From positions 1-64,000 of the forward strand of contig NZ_ASJR01000012.1 in the NCBI RefSeq assembly GCF_000474745.1: a stretch of 64,000 nucleotides of DNA. Direction: 5' to 3'. This DNA is from Chitinivibrio alkaliphilus ACht1 (GTDB lineage Bacteria; Fibrobacterota; Chitinivibrionia; Chitinivibrionales; Chitinivibrionaceae). The position numbers and the translations under genes were made by a program. The notes below the pieces were generated by a model. It had not been told where the DNA came from, made no database searches, and saw only the letters and a list, made by a program, of their open reading frames with translations. This document shows, piece by piece, positions 33,402 through 42,569 of this stretch (positions within the stretch are counted from its first letter, which is position 1; each line of letters opens with the position of its first letter).

Positions 33402-35057
33402 TCAGAAGGTGAATACTCCTTGGAGTGTAAGAAAAACACCGTCATCTGAATGATAACCCACGGTGGAATGCATCTCATAGAACTGGTACGGTAAGAGGTT
33501 CCAGGTGAGGGAGTAGGTTTGTTCGCTTTCCGGATTTTTAAGAAAGGTCTTTGTGTCGGAATCGGCGGAGAGGTCTGGCCGTACATGGTCTGCCATATAC
33601 TCAGTGATGTAGATATGGTTGATATGCCCGCCACGATAGGTTTGGTCCGTACGGGTATTGGTAAAATTGAGAAAGAAACGATGTTTTTCAGAAAGCCCTG
33701 TTTCCACCGCAAGGTGTAGTTGGTCACTATTGGGGCCGGCTTCTGCACCAATACTTTTGCCAAAATGGGTATGGCGATGACTTGCCCCCTTAAAGTGAGT
33801 ATAGACCCATGGTTCAACCCGTGCGTACTCAAAGAAGAACAGGAGATCACGGGGAAAGAGATCTGTGTAGTAAGTGCCGCCCACGGTGAAGGCCCATTTA
33901 TTGCGCCAGTCATCGCTGAAAAGGGTGAAGGGGTTGCTGAGGTCATCCAGGAGAAACTCTCCATAGAGGGTGAGGGGGCCGGGAAAGCGAACGAGGGCAT
34001 CCATGGAGATGGTGACCTTGTCCCGGTCTCCGTTAAGGTGTTCAGCAAAAACAAAGGGGACGAAGGGAACCATATAAATTCCTTCAAAAGAGCGATCGTA
34101 CGGATAAGCCCGTGGATTTATATGGTGTTGCTGTGGTCCCTCCGGTGTCTCGTGCGCCTCAAAAAACTCACTGGTTTCTTTGCCATAATCGGGGAGGGAG
34201 CCATAGACAATGGCTTCATTAAATCCAAGGACAATGCGGTCATCCCGCAGGGTAAAATCAAACCGGTGATAATGGATGAATTTATCATATCGGCGCAGGC
34301 TGTTCAGCTTTCCCGCCATATGAACGTAGCGTAGATTTTTGAAACGCATGTCAGCCTGCATATAGAGCATGGGAGCTGAGGCAGTATTAAGAATGAGGGG
34401 GGTAAATTGGGCTGGACCACTGCTTAGATAATCAACACCGAATTCCCAACTCAGCCATGGGTGGGTGTGAAAGGAAATACCTGCACGAAATACATCGGAG
34501 GTGCGAATGTTGCTACTTCCTTCTGGGTTGAAAAGATTATAGGGTATTCCCCTGTAGGGATAGTAATGGCCATGACCCCAAGTGGTGTCTGTATCAAATT
34601 CTGTGAGGATACTAATATCAGAATAGTAGGAAAAGCCTTGGATATTGCCATGGAGCTGCGGATTTATCGTACCTCGCCCGAGGAGACGAGGAGAATCAGG
34701 TTGAGTAATATGGGCTGTGCCGTGGTTGAGAAAATTCAGGTGTAGGGCAGAACCTGCGGTATCTGATGTTGTATGGATGGTGCGTTTCCTCAAAATTCGG
34801 TCCCGGAGATTTGAAATAAGGTGCGTATCCTGTGGCGAATCTGATTGTTCAAGGACAGCATCTAAAAACGTAATGAGGGACTGTTTTCCCATGGGGCGGC
34901 TGAAAAAATCACGGGGAAGCGGAGTGTCATACCTGTTTGAAAAATGTATCAGGCGCAGAGCTGTTTCTTCGCTGAGATGTATTTGGTAGTCACTCTCTTT
35001 TCCCGAAAGAGGAGCGAGAGCAACAAGAGCCATGATGAACAGAAATACAACCTTCAC
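33402..35057 (-). CDS. Wzi-like capsule assembly outer-membrane barrel
   Basis: A 551-residue secreted protein with signal peptide (about 1-19) and a short helical N-terminal part (about 20-95). A long run of amphipathic strands follows, ending GVFLTLQGVFTF with C-terminal Phe. The pattern (SWEFGVDYLSSGPAQFTPL, DRIVLGFNEAIVYG, LSNPFTLFSDDWRNKW) fits the capsule assembly protein Wzi family, which organises surface polysaccharide. Its place beside polymer-synthesis genes supports that. About 170 bases separate it from the upstream end of the split TagB-like gene. Confidence 0.85.
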   Translation of the reverse strand: MKVVFLFIMALVALAPLSGKESDYQIHLSEETALRLIHFSNRYDTPLPRDFFSRPMGKQSLITFLDAVLEQSDSPQDTHLISNLRDRILRKRTIHTTSDTAGSALHLNFLNHGTAHITQPDSPRLLGRGTINPQLHGNIQGFSYYSDISILTEFDTDTTWGHGHYYPYRGIPYNLFNPEGSSNIRTSDVFRAGISFHTHPWLSWEFGVDYLSSGPAQFTPLILNTASAPMLYMQADMRFKNLRYVHMAGKLNSLRRYDKFIHYHRFDFTLRDDRIVLGFNEAIVYGSLPDYGKETSEFFEAHETPEGPQQHHINPRAYPYDRSFEGIYMVPFVPFVFAEHLNGDRDKVTISMDALVRFPGPLTLYGEFLLDDLSNPFTLFSDDWRNKWAFTVGGTYYTDLFPRDLLFFFEYARVEPWVYTHFKGASHRHTHFGKSIGAEAGPNSDQLHLAVETGLSEKHRFFLNFTNTRTDQTYRGGHINHIYITEYMADHVRPDLSADSDTKTFLKNPESEQTYSLTWNLLPYQFYEMHSTVGYHSDDGVFLTLQGVFTF

Positions 35058-35068
35058 TGCATCCTCCC

Positions 35069-35767
35069 CTAAATACTGGTATAGATAGCTTTAGCCGCTG
35101 CCCGAGGGTCATTGGCTTGGGTGATAGCCCGGCCGATAACCAGCATGGTCGCCCCTGCTGCAATTGCTCCTGCTGGTGTGGCGACCCGTTTCTGGTCTCC
35201 CGCGGCAACCCCGGCGGGGCGTATGCCCGGTGTAACTACTTCAAACCCTTCTTGAAGATGGGGCCGTACTGCCCCAAGATCGGCGGCGGAACATACCATC
35301 CCTGCAAGACCAGCTTTCTGCCCGAGGCGGGCAAGATGGACCACCTGCTCGCTGAGGCTGAGACGGATATTGAGTTCTGAGGAAAGGGTTTCTTCGTCAA
35401 TACTGGTTAGGACGGTAACCCCGAGAAGGCGTGGAGCCGTGGGCTGGGACTGGGCTGCTTCAACGGCGGCGTGCATCATGGCCACTCCGCCCGATGTATG
35501 GAGTGTAAGGTAGTCAACGCCCAGCTGCGAGGCAGAAATTACGGCTTTTGCCACAGTGTTGGGTATATCGTGGAGTTTCATGTCGAGGAAAATCTGTGCC
35601 CCCGCTTCTTTTACCGGGCGAAGAATGGCCGGACCGAAGCGTATGAACTGCTCAAACCCAATTTTGTAGATCCCAACGTAGGGATGAGTTTGAGCAATTA
35701 GGGAATCTACAGCCTCGGGGGTTGAGATGTTATCAAGGGCTAGGGCGATTTTCTGTTTCTTCTCCAT
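35069..35767 (-). CDS. pyrF: orotidine 5'-phosphate decarboxylase
   Basis: A 232-residue TIM-barrel enzyme making UMP from OMP in pyrimidine synthesis. The active-site LDMKLHDIPNT gives Asp62, Lys64 and Asp67, and the phosphate site TPGIRP and the VIGRAI end are intact. ATG at 35767 is chosen because the protein then begins MEKKQKIALALD and GAGG lies 6 bases upstream; a 51-residue extension is spurious. It overlaps the upstream methyltransferase by 35 bases, so the two are coupled. Confidence 0.95.
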   Translation of the reverse strand: MEKKQKIALALDNISTPEAVDSLIAQTHPYVGIYKIGFEQFIRFGPAILRPVKEAGAQIFLDMKLHDIPNTVAKAVISASQLGVDYLTLHTSGGVAMMHAAVEAAQSQPTAPRLLGVTVLTSIDEETLSSELNIRLSLSEQVVHLARLGQKAGLAGMVCSAADLGAVRPHLQEGFEVVTPGIRPAGVAAGDQKRVATPAGAIAAGATMLVIGRAITQANDPRAAAKAIYTSI

Positions 35768-36305
35768 GGGGGGCCTCATGGGTAAAATGATAGATGTACA
35801 CGGGACTTCTAAAAATATCCTGTGCGTAGATTTTTTTAAAGTGTTTTTTGTGGTATACGCCAAAGGTGTGACAAATGAGGGTAAACGAGATATCTCTGTC
35901 GGGGGATATCCACGCCTCAAGGCGTCGCATTACCGAGGGGGTGAGATAGGCAAAAAGACAATCTCCTTCTTCTATGGAGTGCTGAAAAAAAGAGCCGAAC
36001 CGTAGATGTACGCCCCGATATAAGAGAGTGCGAAGACGGGAAATACCGTAGGGAAGCAGGGAGTGTTCGTATCCCCATACCTCCATGGATGGCCTGTGTC
36101 GCTGCACAGCGTGAACCATGCCTCCCCAGCCGCTGCCGAGATCGACAAATCGGGTTGAGTGAGAGGGTATGGCCTGAAGAATTTCTCTTCGCACTGAGCA
36201 CGATGTGGGAAGGGGCGGGCTGTCACCACGTATGGTGGTGATGATCAAGGAGAAGGCTCCAAAAAGCGTGGCGAAGAGCAGCAGATATGCGGCAAGGCTC
36301 CCCAT
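35733..36305 (-). CDS. membrane-anchored SAM-dependent methyltransferase
   Basis: A 190-residue protein with one N-terminal membrane segment (about 4-24) and then a class I methyltransferase core: motif I FVDLGSGWGGM (about 53-63), a GYEHS acidic motif II and an AYLTPSVM motif IV-like stretch. It belongs to small membrane-anchored methyltransferases of unknown substrate. ATG 36305 follows the previous stop directly (TAAG-ATG). It overlaps pyrF and lies in a minus-strand chain of four genes. Confidence 0.8.
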   Translation of the reverse strand: MGSLAAYLLLFATLFGAFSLIITTIRGDSPPLPTSCSVRREILQAIPSHSTRFVDLGSGWGGMVHAVQRHRPSMEVWGYEHSLLPYGISRLRTLLYRGVHLRFGSFFQHSIEEGDCLFAYLTPSVMRRLEAWISPDRDISFTLICHTFGVYHKKHFKKIYAQDIFRSPVYIYHFTHEAPHGEETENRPSP

Positions 36306-36306
36306 C

Positions 36307-36933
36307 TTACTTCTGCACCGCCTGGGCAATATCTTCTGTACAGGCGGGCACGGCAATACGCATGGCCATGCGGGTTAGCCAGCGGGGAATACGTGTATCA
36401 GGTACGGCGTAGAGAACAAGACCAAGGCGGGTGTGGTCTGTGCCGCGGGAGTCGATGATCCAACGAAGCTGAAACTCCTTGTTTTCAACGGTGACAAGCC
36501 CTTCTTCCTCCTCGCGCCAGAGATCATTGAGATGCTCGTCCCGATTTTGCCGAAAGGTAATGGCTACATACTCTGTCTCATGGCGATCCACCTTTTCAAT
36601 GATAGACCAATACCGGAAGAAGAGTTTTCCCAGTTCAAAAAAGTAGAGAGGTGGTTCCTCTTCAAGGGCAATGCAGCGTTTCAGCCAGGAGAAGAGTGTG
36701 TCATAGGTGTGGTAGGCTTCTACATGGGCAAGGACGGTGTCACGGGGGGCGGCGATGGTGCGAAAGGAGTAGGAAAAAAATGTTTCCGGTCTCGTTTCTA
36801 CAACCCGTCCTGCCCGGGTGTCATCCGTGGCATGCAGAGCTTCCTCTATTTCATCGGAGAAGGGAGTAAAAAGGTCTCCTCCGAAGAGCCACAGGGGAAG
36901 AACAATTAGGAGAAAAATTCCTTTATTCATCAT
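36307..36933 (-). CDS. secreted START-like domain protein
   Basis: A 208-residue protein with signal peptide (about 1-19). The mature part looks like a START/SRPBCC lipid-binding fold: RWIIDSRGTDHTRLGLVLYAVPDTRIPRWLTRMAMRIAVP matches the usual last strands and C-terminal helix. A hydrophobic ligand is likely but unknown. It overlaps the upstream solute-binding gene by 11 bases and runs directly into the methyltransferase gene. Confidence 0.7.
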   Translation of the reverse strand: MMNKGIFLLIVLPLWLFGGDLFTPFSDEIEEALHATDDTRAGRVVETRPETFFSYSFRTIAAPRDTVLAHVEAYHTYDTLFSWLKRCIALEEEPPLYFFELGKLFFRYWSIIEKVDRHETEYVAITFRQNRDEHLNDLWREEEEGLVTVENKEFQLRWIIDSRGTDHTRLGLVLYAVPDTRIPRWLTRMAMRIAVPACTEDIAQAVQK

Positions 36934-38035
36934 CGTTTCGGCGATAGATATTTCCAGTTTCTTGAAGGACTAAATCGTCTTGTATGGCCAAATAGAGAGG
37001 GAGGGAAAAGAGGGTCTTTTGTCGAAATGACTGGATTCGTTCATCTTCCGTACGCCGGCCTTGAAACCAGTAGTCCGCCAGAAAAACATCTGCCCTGTCA
37101 CGGGACAGAAAACTGCGGTCAACGCGCCCCACCTGTATCATGTGGGTCCCATCCATGCGTTCTCTGGATCGATTCTCCTGGGGAATCAGCCGTGTCTGTA
37201 TTCCCCGCTGCTGGAGCTGGAAGGAAAGGGCGACGGCCGTGGCGTAGGTGAGGGGGTCAAAGGAGCTGTAGAGCAGTTCCACTGGAGCTTGGGGGGGAAT
37301 ACCGTGAGGTGAGGCGAGGATGTATGGCAGAGGTGTTTCACGGGGGAGTATGCGGTCGAGATTTTCTCCTCGCTGTGACAATTGATCTAAGAGAGGTTCT
37401 GAGCGAACTACTCCCCAGAGAAATTCCCGTTCTTCCTGTGAAAGGCCGTCCCCAAAGGAGAGAAAGAGTATGGCCTCGTCTATCTGCTCCACCTGTTGTG
37501 GGCCAATCCGGCGTTTCATGGCATCAATATTGTCATCTTGATACAGAAGGGTTGCATCAACTCGGTTGAGCGAGAGGGCAATAAGGGGGTCGTACTGCTC
37601 CTGATATTCAAGGCGAATTTCTGCCGCGTAGGGAGGCTGTGTCGTATCAGCGATGGTATACACAATGTTTTTTCCTTCCAGACTACTTCTGTAGCGGTTT
37701 TGCAGTCCGGGAAGATAGGTTATGAGAGCGGGGGCAAAGCCGTGTCGTTTTGGCTCGGTAAGTTGGAGTGTTATGCTGTCATGTGCACCGGGGCGCAGGC
37801 CCGTAATTCGTCCTTGTGTGGAAATATCTTCTATTCCCGTAAGCATGCCAAGAAGGGCCTGAGCGAGGGGGGGGTCTTTTTGAAAGAGCCTGTTCCAGAG
37901 GCTTACCAACTCAATGGTATTGCTCTCTGTGAGAAGATGATGAGAAAAGGAGAGGTGCACCTCCCGGCCATTTTGTGTTATATTGATGTCATCCGAAGCG
38001 GGAGCACTAAGACTTTGGAAAAGGGAGAGGGGGGA
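36923..38035 (-). pseudogene. extracellular solute-binding lipoprotein, C-terminal part (frame break)
   Basis: About 370 residues in frame from 38035. Joined across the break to the lipoprotein N-terminus (37978-38442), it reads SPLSLFQSLSAPASDDINI and then VHLSFSHHLLTESNTIELVSLWNRLF. The order of segments resembles a family 5 peptide-type solute-binding protein, but it is diverged and shorter than usual (about 505 residues in total), so the ligand is unknown. The break is a run of seven T followed by six C on the minus strand (38041-38029), repaired by one extra T. An isolated start at 37960 would leave a secreted protein without a signal. Confidence 0.6.
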
Positions 38036-38442
38036 AAAAAAGGGGTGGCAATGCGGATATGTGCTGTGGTATCAAAGCGGTGCGTCGTGTCTTCCCTGTC
38101 CCTGACAGAATCTTTTTCGGGAAGAAGCTCAAGAAACTCCGCTTCATCGAGAATGGTAAGGGTGTCGTAGTCTGCTCGGGAGATAAAGAGAGTATCCTGC
38201 CCCATTTTCCATTGTTCCCACATGGCGGGAGATATGGCCTCCTCCATGCGAGAAAGAAAGGCGTGCATGGTACTTTGAGAGTCAAAAAAGAGCCGAAGAT
38301 TGGGATAGGTATGCTCATCTTCAGGAGGTAGCTCTGCATAGGTGGGTTCCACCTCTGGATCGGTACGAGTCAGTTCTACCGTATCCTTGGTACAGGAGAT
38401 ACTTACCAGAAGGAGGAACATAGAGAATAGTACGGGTTTCAC
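37978..38442 (-). pseudogene. solute-binding lipoprotein, N-terminal part
   Basis: GTG at 38442 with GGGAGA upstream begins MKPVLFSMFLLLVSISC, a lipoprotein signal with Cys17, followed by an acidic linker and a region with paired strands and helices up to HIRIATPFF. After the T7 run at 38041-38035 the frame degenerates and stops at 37978. It is the first half of the gene continued at 38035. Confidence 0.65.
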
Positions 38443-38691
38443 AGAGATCTCCCTGAAAAAAAAGAGCAGTGATGGTAAAATATTTCATCGGGGGGAGAAG
38501 AGAAAAGAAATCCGTAATTATTATGCAGATGAGCGGCCTCGGGGCAGTGTGGGAAAAATGTGACAGTGTTGCACGCCATGGCATGGGGGTATAGGTGGTT
38601 TTTTTTCTCAAGTATATAAAATTTGGGCAACGTAATATGTATGCAGTATATTACTACATGGGTATAACAAGTTTTTATGTGAGGAGAATCT

Positions 38692-40761
38692 ATGGTACTG
38701 TTTTTTTCTTTGGTTTTGATGGTTTCTATGACAACATGGGCTGTGCCGGTTCATGACTCCTATGGTGGTGCGGTGGGCTATTCCATGGACAGCGAAGGGG
38801 GGCGTTCTAATGGGGGGGGGTCTCCTGCAACGGAGGAAGATTCTCTCATACATACTTTTCTGGCTGACGGCAGAGAATACACCCTCAAACTAGAACGATA
38901 TTCCATACGGGGAGAACAGTTTGAGGTCATTGTGGAAGAGGAGTCGGGAGAGCGTACCTCCTACACCCCGGGGCCGTCCCGCACGTATTTCGGCACCGTA
39001 GCAGGTGATCCATACGGATCTGCTGCGGCCATTGTAATGGCCGATGGTTCGGTTCATGCACGGGTGTATCTCAAGGGTGGAGCCACCCTCTTTGTGGTGG
39101 ATGATTCGGTGGTGCAGCGCCGTGGCTGGGAAGCTGCAGAGTTTACCTTTCCCGCCACCAATATGGCCCAGTATCGTGATAAATCTTCCACGGATGAGGT
39201 GTACTCCTTTATACTTGCCGTGGATGCTTCTTATGACTATTATCAAGACTTCTCCACTTCACAGGAGGTTGTGGACTATATTGAGTTTAGCCTTGCGGCG
39301 GTACACACTCTCTATGTGAGAGATGCCATGCTTGCTCCGCGTCTTGGGCAAATCTTGCTGCGGACTTCGCAGGATCACTGTCCCTATGAAGGGCTTGATC
39401 AAGGAGACGTCTTAAGTACCCTGCGAGATATTTGGGGAGATGCCGCGAGTGCCCCTTCCTTTACCAATGTTGCCTACGTTTCATCCCGCTGGGCAGGTAT
39501 GGCGTATATGCCGGGTATAGCCTCCATTAATTCCGGGGGAAACGACGGCTATTTTGATGTGATTTTTCGTCATGAACTGGGGCATAACTGGGGCGCGGCT
39601 GATTGGCATGCCGGTAGCAGTGACGGGGGCGTGCCCGAAGGGGCAACAATTATGAGCGGTAACTCCTTTGGACGTATCAGTGGCCCCACGGTACACACCT
39701 TCTTATCACATCGGGATACCTATTTTTCAGATCGCCACGTTCATCCGGTGGGCCTAGAGGAACGCATTTCCTATCCCCCCTATGCCATGCTTGGCCTGTA
39801 CGAAATAATGGAGGGTACAACTGTCTTTGAGCTTGACCCGACGGAAAATGATCATGATGCGAATGGAGACTCCTTGTTCCTTGTTTCTTTCGATTCAACA
39901 ACGGCCAAGGGCTTGTCTATCACTTCTTCTGACGCAGGGCTTCCCCAAATTAACCTGGGGGACACCCCTTGGGGGACGGAGGATTTCTTTTTCTACGAAA
40001 TAGAAAATAGTCGCGGGCTTCGTGATCGAGGAGTTGTCTACTTTCGTGTTGCTCCTCCCTACAAACGCATCCCTCGGGAGCGACTCTCCATAGAATCGGT
40101 GAGTAGCTATCAGCCCGGCAGTGGCGATGCTTCCCACGTACTGGACGGTGATCTTAGTACAATCTGGCACTCACAGTGGGGCGATAATCCGCCACCCCAT
40201 GATATTGTTCTCGCCGTAGATTCTCTGTATACTGTGGGAGGCCTTGAGTATACCCCGCGTCAAGAGGGAGTTAACGGGCGTATTCTTTCCTATGAGGTGT
40301 ATGCAAGTGTCGATGGAGAAACGTGGGGAGACCCCCTTGTTGTGGGAGAGTGGGGGAATACCGCTGGGGTGAAAAATGCATATTTCCCAACCCTTGAAGA
40401 GGCTCGATACATTCGTCTGCGTTCCCTGGAGGGCACGAACAATAATTCCTCGGCCGCGGATATCGGTATTTGGTACATGCCCGATGACACGGACGATCCC
40501 GTATCATTACAGAAATATGAACAGTCCCGGGACAGGGTGCAGATTGCGGTTGGACAAGACAGGCTCTTCCTCTCCCGTCCTTTTTCTGAAACGGTGCAGG
40601 GCACTGTCCGTACCCCATCGGGACGAACAGTCTATTCTTTTACTGTATCAGCAGGAGCGTCCCAGATCGACCTTCCTTCAGGAATGCTTTCACGCGGGGT
40701 GTATCTTATTTCTCTTGATACACCTCAGGGACACACGATCTCCCGACTCATAACTCCCTAA
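38692..40761 (+). CDS. secreted metzincin-type metalloprotease with C-terminal sorting domain
   Basis: A 689-residue protein: signal peptide (about 1-17), a pro-region (to about 160), then a zinc protease domain with HELGHNWGAADWH (His294, Glu295, His298, with Asp304 or His306 as third ligand) and a following TIMSGNSFG Met-turn. A Cadherin-like segment (about 375-460) is followed by an F5/8-type-C/CBM32-like domain (about 465-605, with ASHVLDGDLSTIWHS). The last 75 residues (GTVRTPSGRTVYSF...GVYLISL...ISRLITP) look like a type IX secretion C-terminal sorting domain. Probably exported and cleaves protein or glycoprotein outside the cell. GAGGAG precedes ATG. It stands alone with its own terminator. 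Confidence 0.88.
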   Translation: MVLFFSLVLMVSMTTWAVPVHDSYGGAVGYSMDSEGGRSNGGGSPATEEDSLIHTFLADGREYTLKLERYSIRGEQFEVIVEEESGERTSYTPGPSRTYFGTVAGDPYGSAAAIVMADGSVHARVYLKGGATLFVVDDSVVQRRGWEAAEFTFPATNMAQYRDKSSTDEVYSFILAVDASYDYYQDFSTSQEVVDYIEFSLAAVHTLYVRDAMLAPRLGQILLRTSQDHCPYEGLDQGDVLSTLRDIWGDAASAPSFTNVAYVSSRWAGMAYMPGIASINSGGNDGYFDVIFRHELGHNWGAADWHAGSSDGGVPEGATIMSGNSFGRISGPTVHTFLSHRDTYFSDRHVHPVGLEERISYPPYAMLGLYEIMEGTTVFELDPTENDHDANGDSLFLVSFDSTTAKGLSITSSDAGLPQINLGDTPWGTEDFFFYEIENSRGLRDRGVVYFRVAPPYKRIPRERLSIESVSSYQPGSGDASHVLDGDLSTIWHSQWGDNPPPHDIVLAVDSLYTVGGLEYTPRQEGVNGRILSYEVYASVDGETWGDPLVVGEWGNTAGVKNAYFPTLEEARYIRLRSLEGTNNNSSAADIGIWYMPDDTDDPVSLQKYEQSRDRVQIAVGQDRLFLSRPFSETVQGTVRTPSGRTVYSFTVSAGASQIDLPSGMLSRGVYLISLDTPQGHTISRLITP

Positions 40762-40791
40762 GGACGTGGGTACTGGTGCATATTTCGTCTT

Positions 40792-40822
40792 GGCCTCGTT
40801 GTAAACGAGGCCTTAATTTTTT
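40792..40822 (+). terminator. Rho-independent terminator of the metalloprotease gene
   Basis: GGCCTCGTT pairs perfectly with AACGAGGCC around a 3-base loop (40792-40812), followed by TTAATTTTTT. It lies 31 bases after the stop. Confidence 0.9.
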
Positions 40823-41561
40823 CTTCAGCTCCCGCCTTGTGTGTACACGAGGCACACCAGCCCCTTTGATGCATCTAACTTATGTCTGTGGTGAAAAAAA
40901 TGCACTTACCAAGAGCCTCGGAAACAAGACGGGATATCCTAAAAAAACACGGTATCGACGGTTCTTGTATGTCCTATGCCATTTTCTTTTGTTGGTGCAT
41001 TAGAACTTTTAGCTTCTTCGATGATTGCTGATCATTTTTTTCCGAATCGCTCACAATCAAGAAAATGTTTGTGAACTCCATTATACGATATCGATAGAAG
41101 AAACTATTTCAGGAAAAAAAGATCATCGGTCATTATCACCCTGAGAAAATAACAAGCCAATATAAAAACAATAAGGTTTGGAACGAACCACGAAATACTT
41201 ATGAATAACCTTCAATGTATCCACCGTTTAAGAATGTTCGTGTACCCCCTCATACAAACATCTTCTGAAGCAGGCAGCGCTTCTACTCTTTGCGCTCATC
41301 CAGCTCTTTTTCCAGGTCGGTGTCGTTGATTGAGACCCTCCCGCAAATGGTGGACATATAGTTAAAAATGGGGATGTAACTCTCCAGTGTCAGCCAGCAA
41401 AGACAATACGATGTTTTTCAACAAGCCGTATATAAAACAAGAGCATCTTGAAACGGTACTATCGATTGTTTCATTGGAACCCTCTAAATGCGCAGTGAGC
41501 CGTAAACCAGGTTTGTGCAGTGATTATTCAATCCGTTCTGTTATGTATAGAGTCGGTTTTG
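40823..41561. other. gene-free stretch, possibly decayed coding sequence
   Basis: About 740 bases between the metalloprotease terminator and the leucine-rich-repeat gene. Open frames are short (under 75 codons), lack ribosome binding sites and show no family pattern. A weak hairpin ATGAT-TGCTG-ATCAT followed by six T lies at 41021-41041. The base mix is less AT-skewed than a plain promoter spacer, so a decayed gene or mobile element is possible, but I cannot identify one. Confidence 0.5.
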
Positions 41562-42560
41562 TTATGAATTGATCAATGGTAGGATATTCACGCAAGGGTT
41601 TTGGGATACATCAATACCGAGAATGGATGGCATTTTTGTAATGGTTTTGGGTAGTTGTGTTAGTTCATTATTCGATAGATAGAGATAGGTTAAGCGCTTC
41701 ATTGTATACACGTCAGGTGGTAGCAACTGCAACCTATTGGAATAGATTGAGAGGATTTCTAATTCTGGCAGGCCTATCAGTTCTGGGGGAAAGGAGGTAT
41801 AGGAATTGTTTGAAATATTTAACCGTCTTAGTGCTTTGAGGTTTCTAAACTCTTCCGGCAATTCATATAATTGATTTCCAAAAAGAGAAAGTTCTTGAAG
41901 ATTGACAAGCCCCGCAATTTCAGGTGGTAGTTCTGTGATATTCAGAGAGTTTAGATTAAGAGTAGTAAGATTCTTGAGAGACCAGATATTTGACGGGAGC
42001 ACGAGGTTATCATTCTCTGCCAAAGAGAGAACTTCCAACTTCTGCAGAGCGCCAATTTCTTGGGATATTTCCGTGATTTTTCCATAAGAGAGTCGTAGTA
42101 TCACAAGATTACGGAGATTCTCGATTCCCGACGGTATTGATCCTATGGTATTGGTATGAAGTGTGAGGGTTTCAAGGTTTTGTAGGGAGAGAATCTCCCC
42201 GGGAAAGGAGGTGAAAGAATTATTATCTAAATACAATTCGGTAAGCGTGGTAAGTGAACTCATTTCAGAGGGAAGTTTGCCTAATCTGTTCGATGAGATG
42301 TCTAATTTTCTCAGATGCGAGAGATTTGATATAGTATGAGGAAGGGCGGATATTCTGTTTGATGCAAGGGATAGGTTCGTCAATGCCCTAAGGTCTCCGA
42401 TTTCTTCGGGTAACTCCGTAAGTATATTGCGATTGTGAGGTGAAGAGATACTTCCTGCTCCCCGCATTGCGGGTGCTCCAAATCCTGTTTGAAACGGGGG
42501 GAGTGCATCATGCCTCCTAGTATCGTTGCCCTTGGTACCATTTGAAAGGTCCAGCTTTTT
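41562..42560 (-). pseudogene. leucine-rich repeat protein, repeat region (broken gene)
   Basis: About 330 residues, almost all tandem leucine-rich repeats of about 23 residues with the pattern LxxLxLxxNxLxxLPxEIxxL; I count about eleven to twelve. Examples are LTELYLDNNSFTSFPGEIL and LTYLYLSNNELTQLPKTI. The open frame with an ATG starts at 42467, but repeat-like residues (KKLDLSNGTKGN) begin earlier. The signal peptide lies in the part upstream. The LPxEI type is typical of bacterial surface and effector LRR proteins that bind other proteins. No terminator is evident after it. Confidence 0.8.
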
Positions 42561-42569
42561 GAAGTGATT

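Noticed and set aside
33720-34334. 204-codon plus-strand open frame opposite the Wzi-like gene
   Set aside because: The minus-strand barrel protein has a signal peptide, strand pattern and terminal Phe; the opposite frame is a shadow.
29241-38041. Calling all the homopolymer breaks programmed frameshifts
   Set aside because: Any -1 break in a T run of six or more automatically looks like a slippery heptamer, and four breaks in the same direction are better explained by missing bases until independent reads are seen.
40776-41003. 75-codon open frame after the metalloprotease gene
   Set aside because: It begins inside the terminator region and has no ribosome binding site or recognisable sequence.
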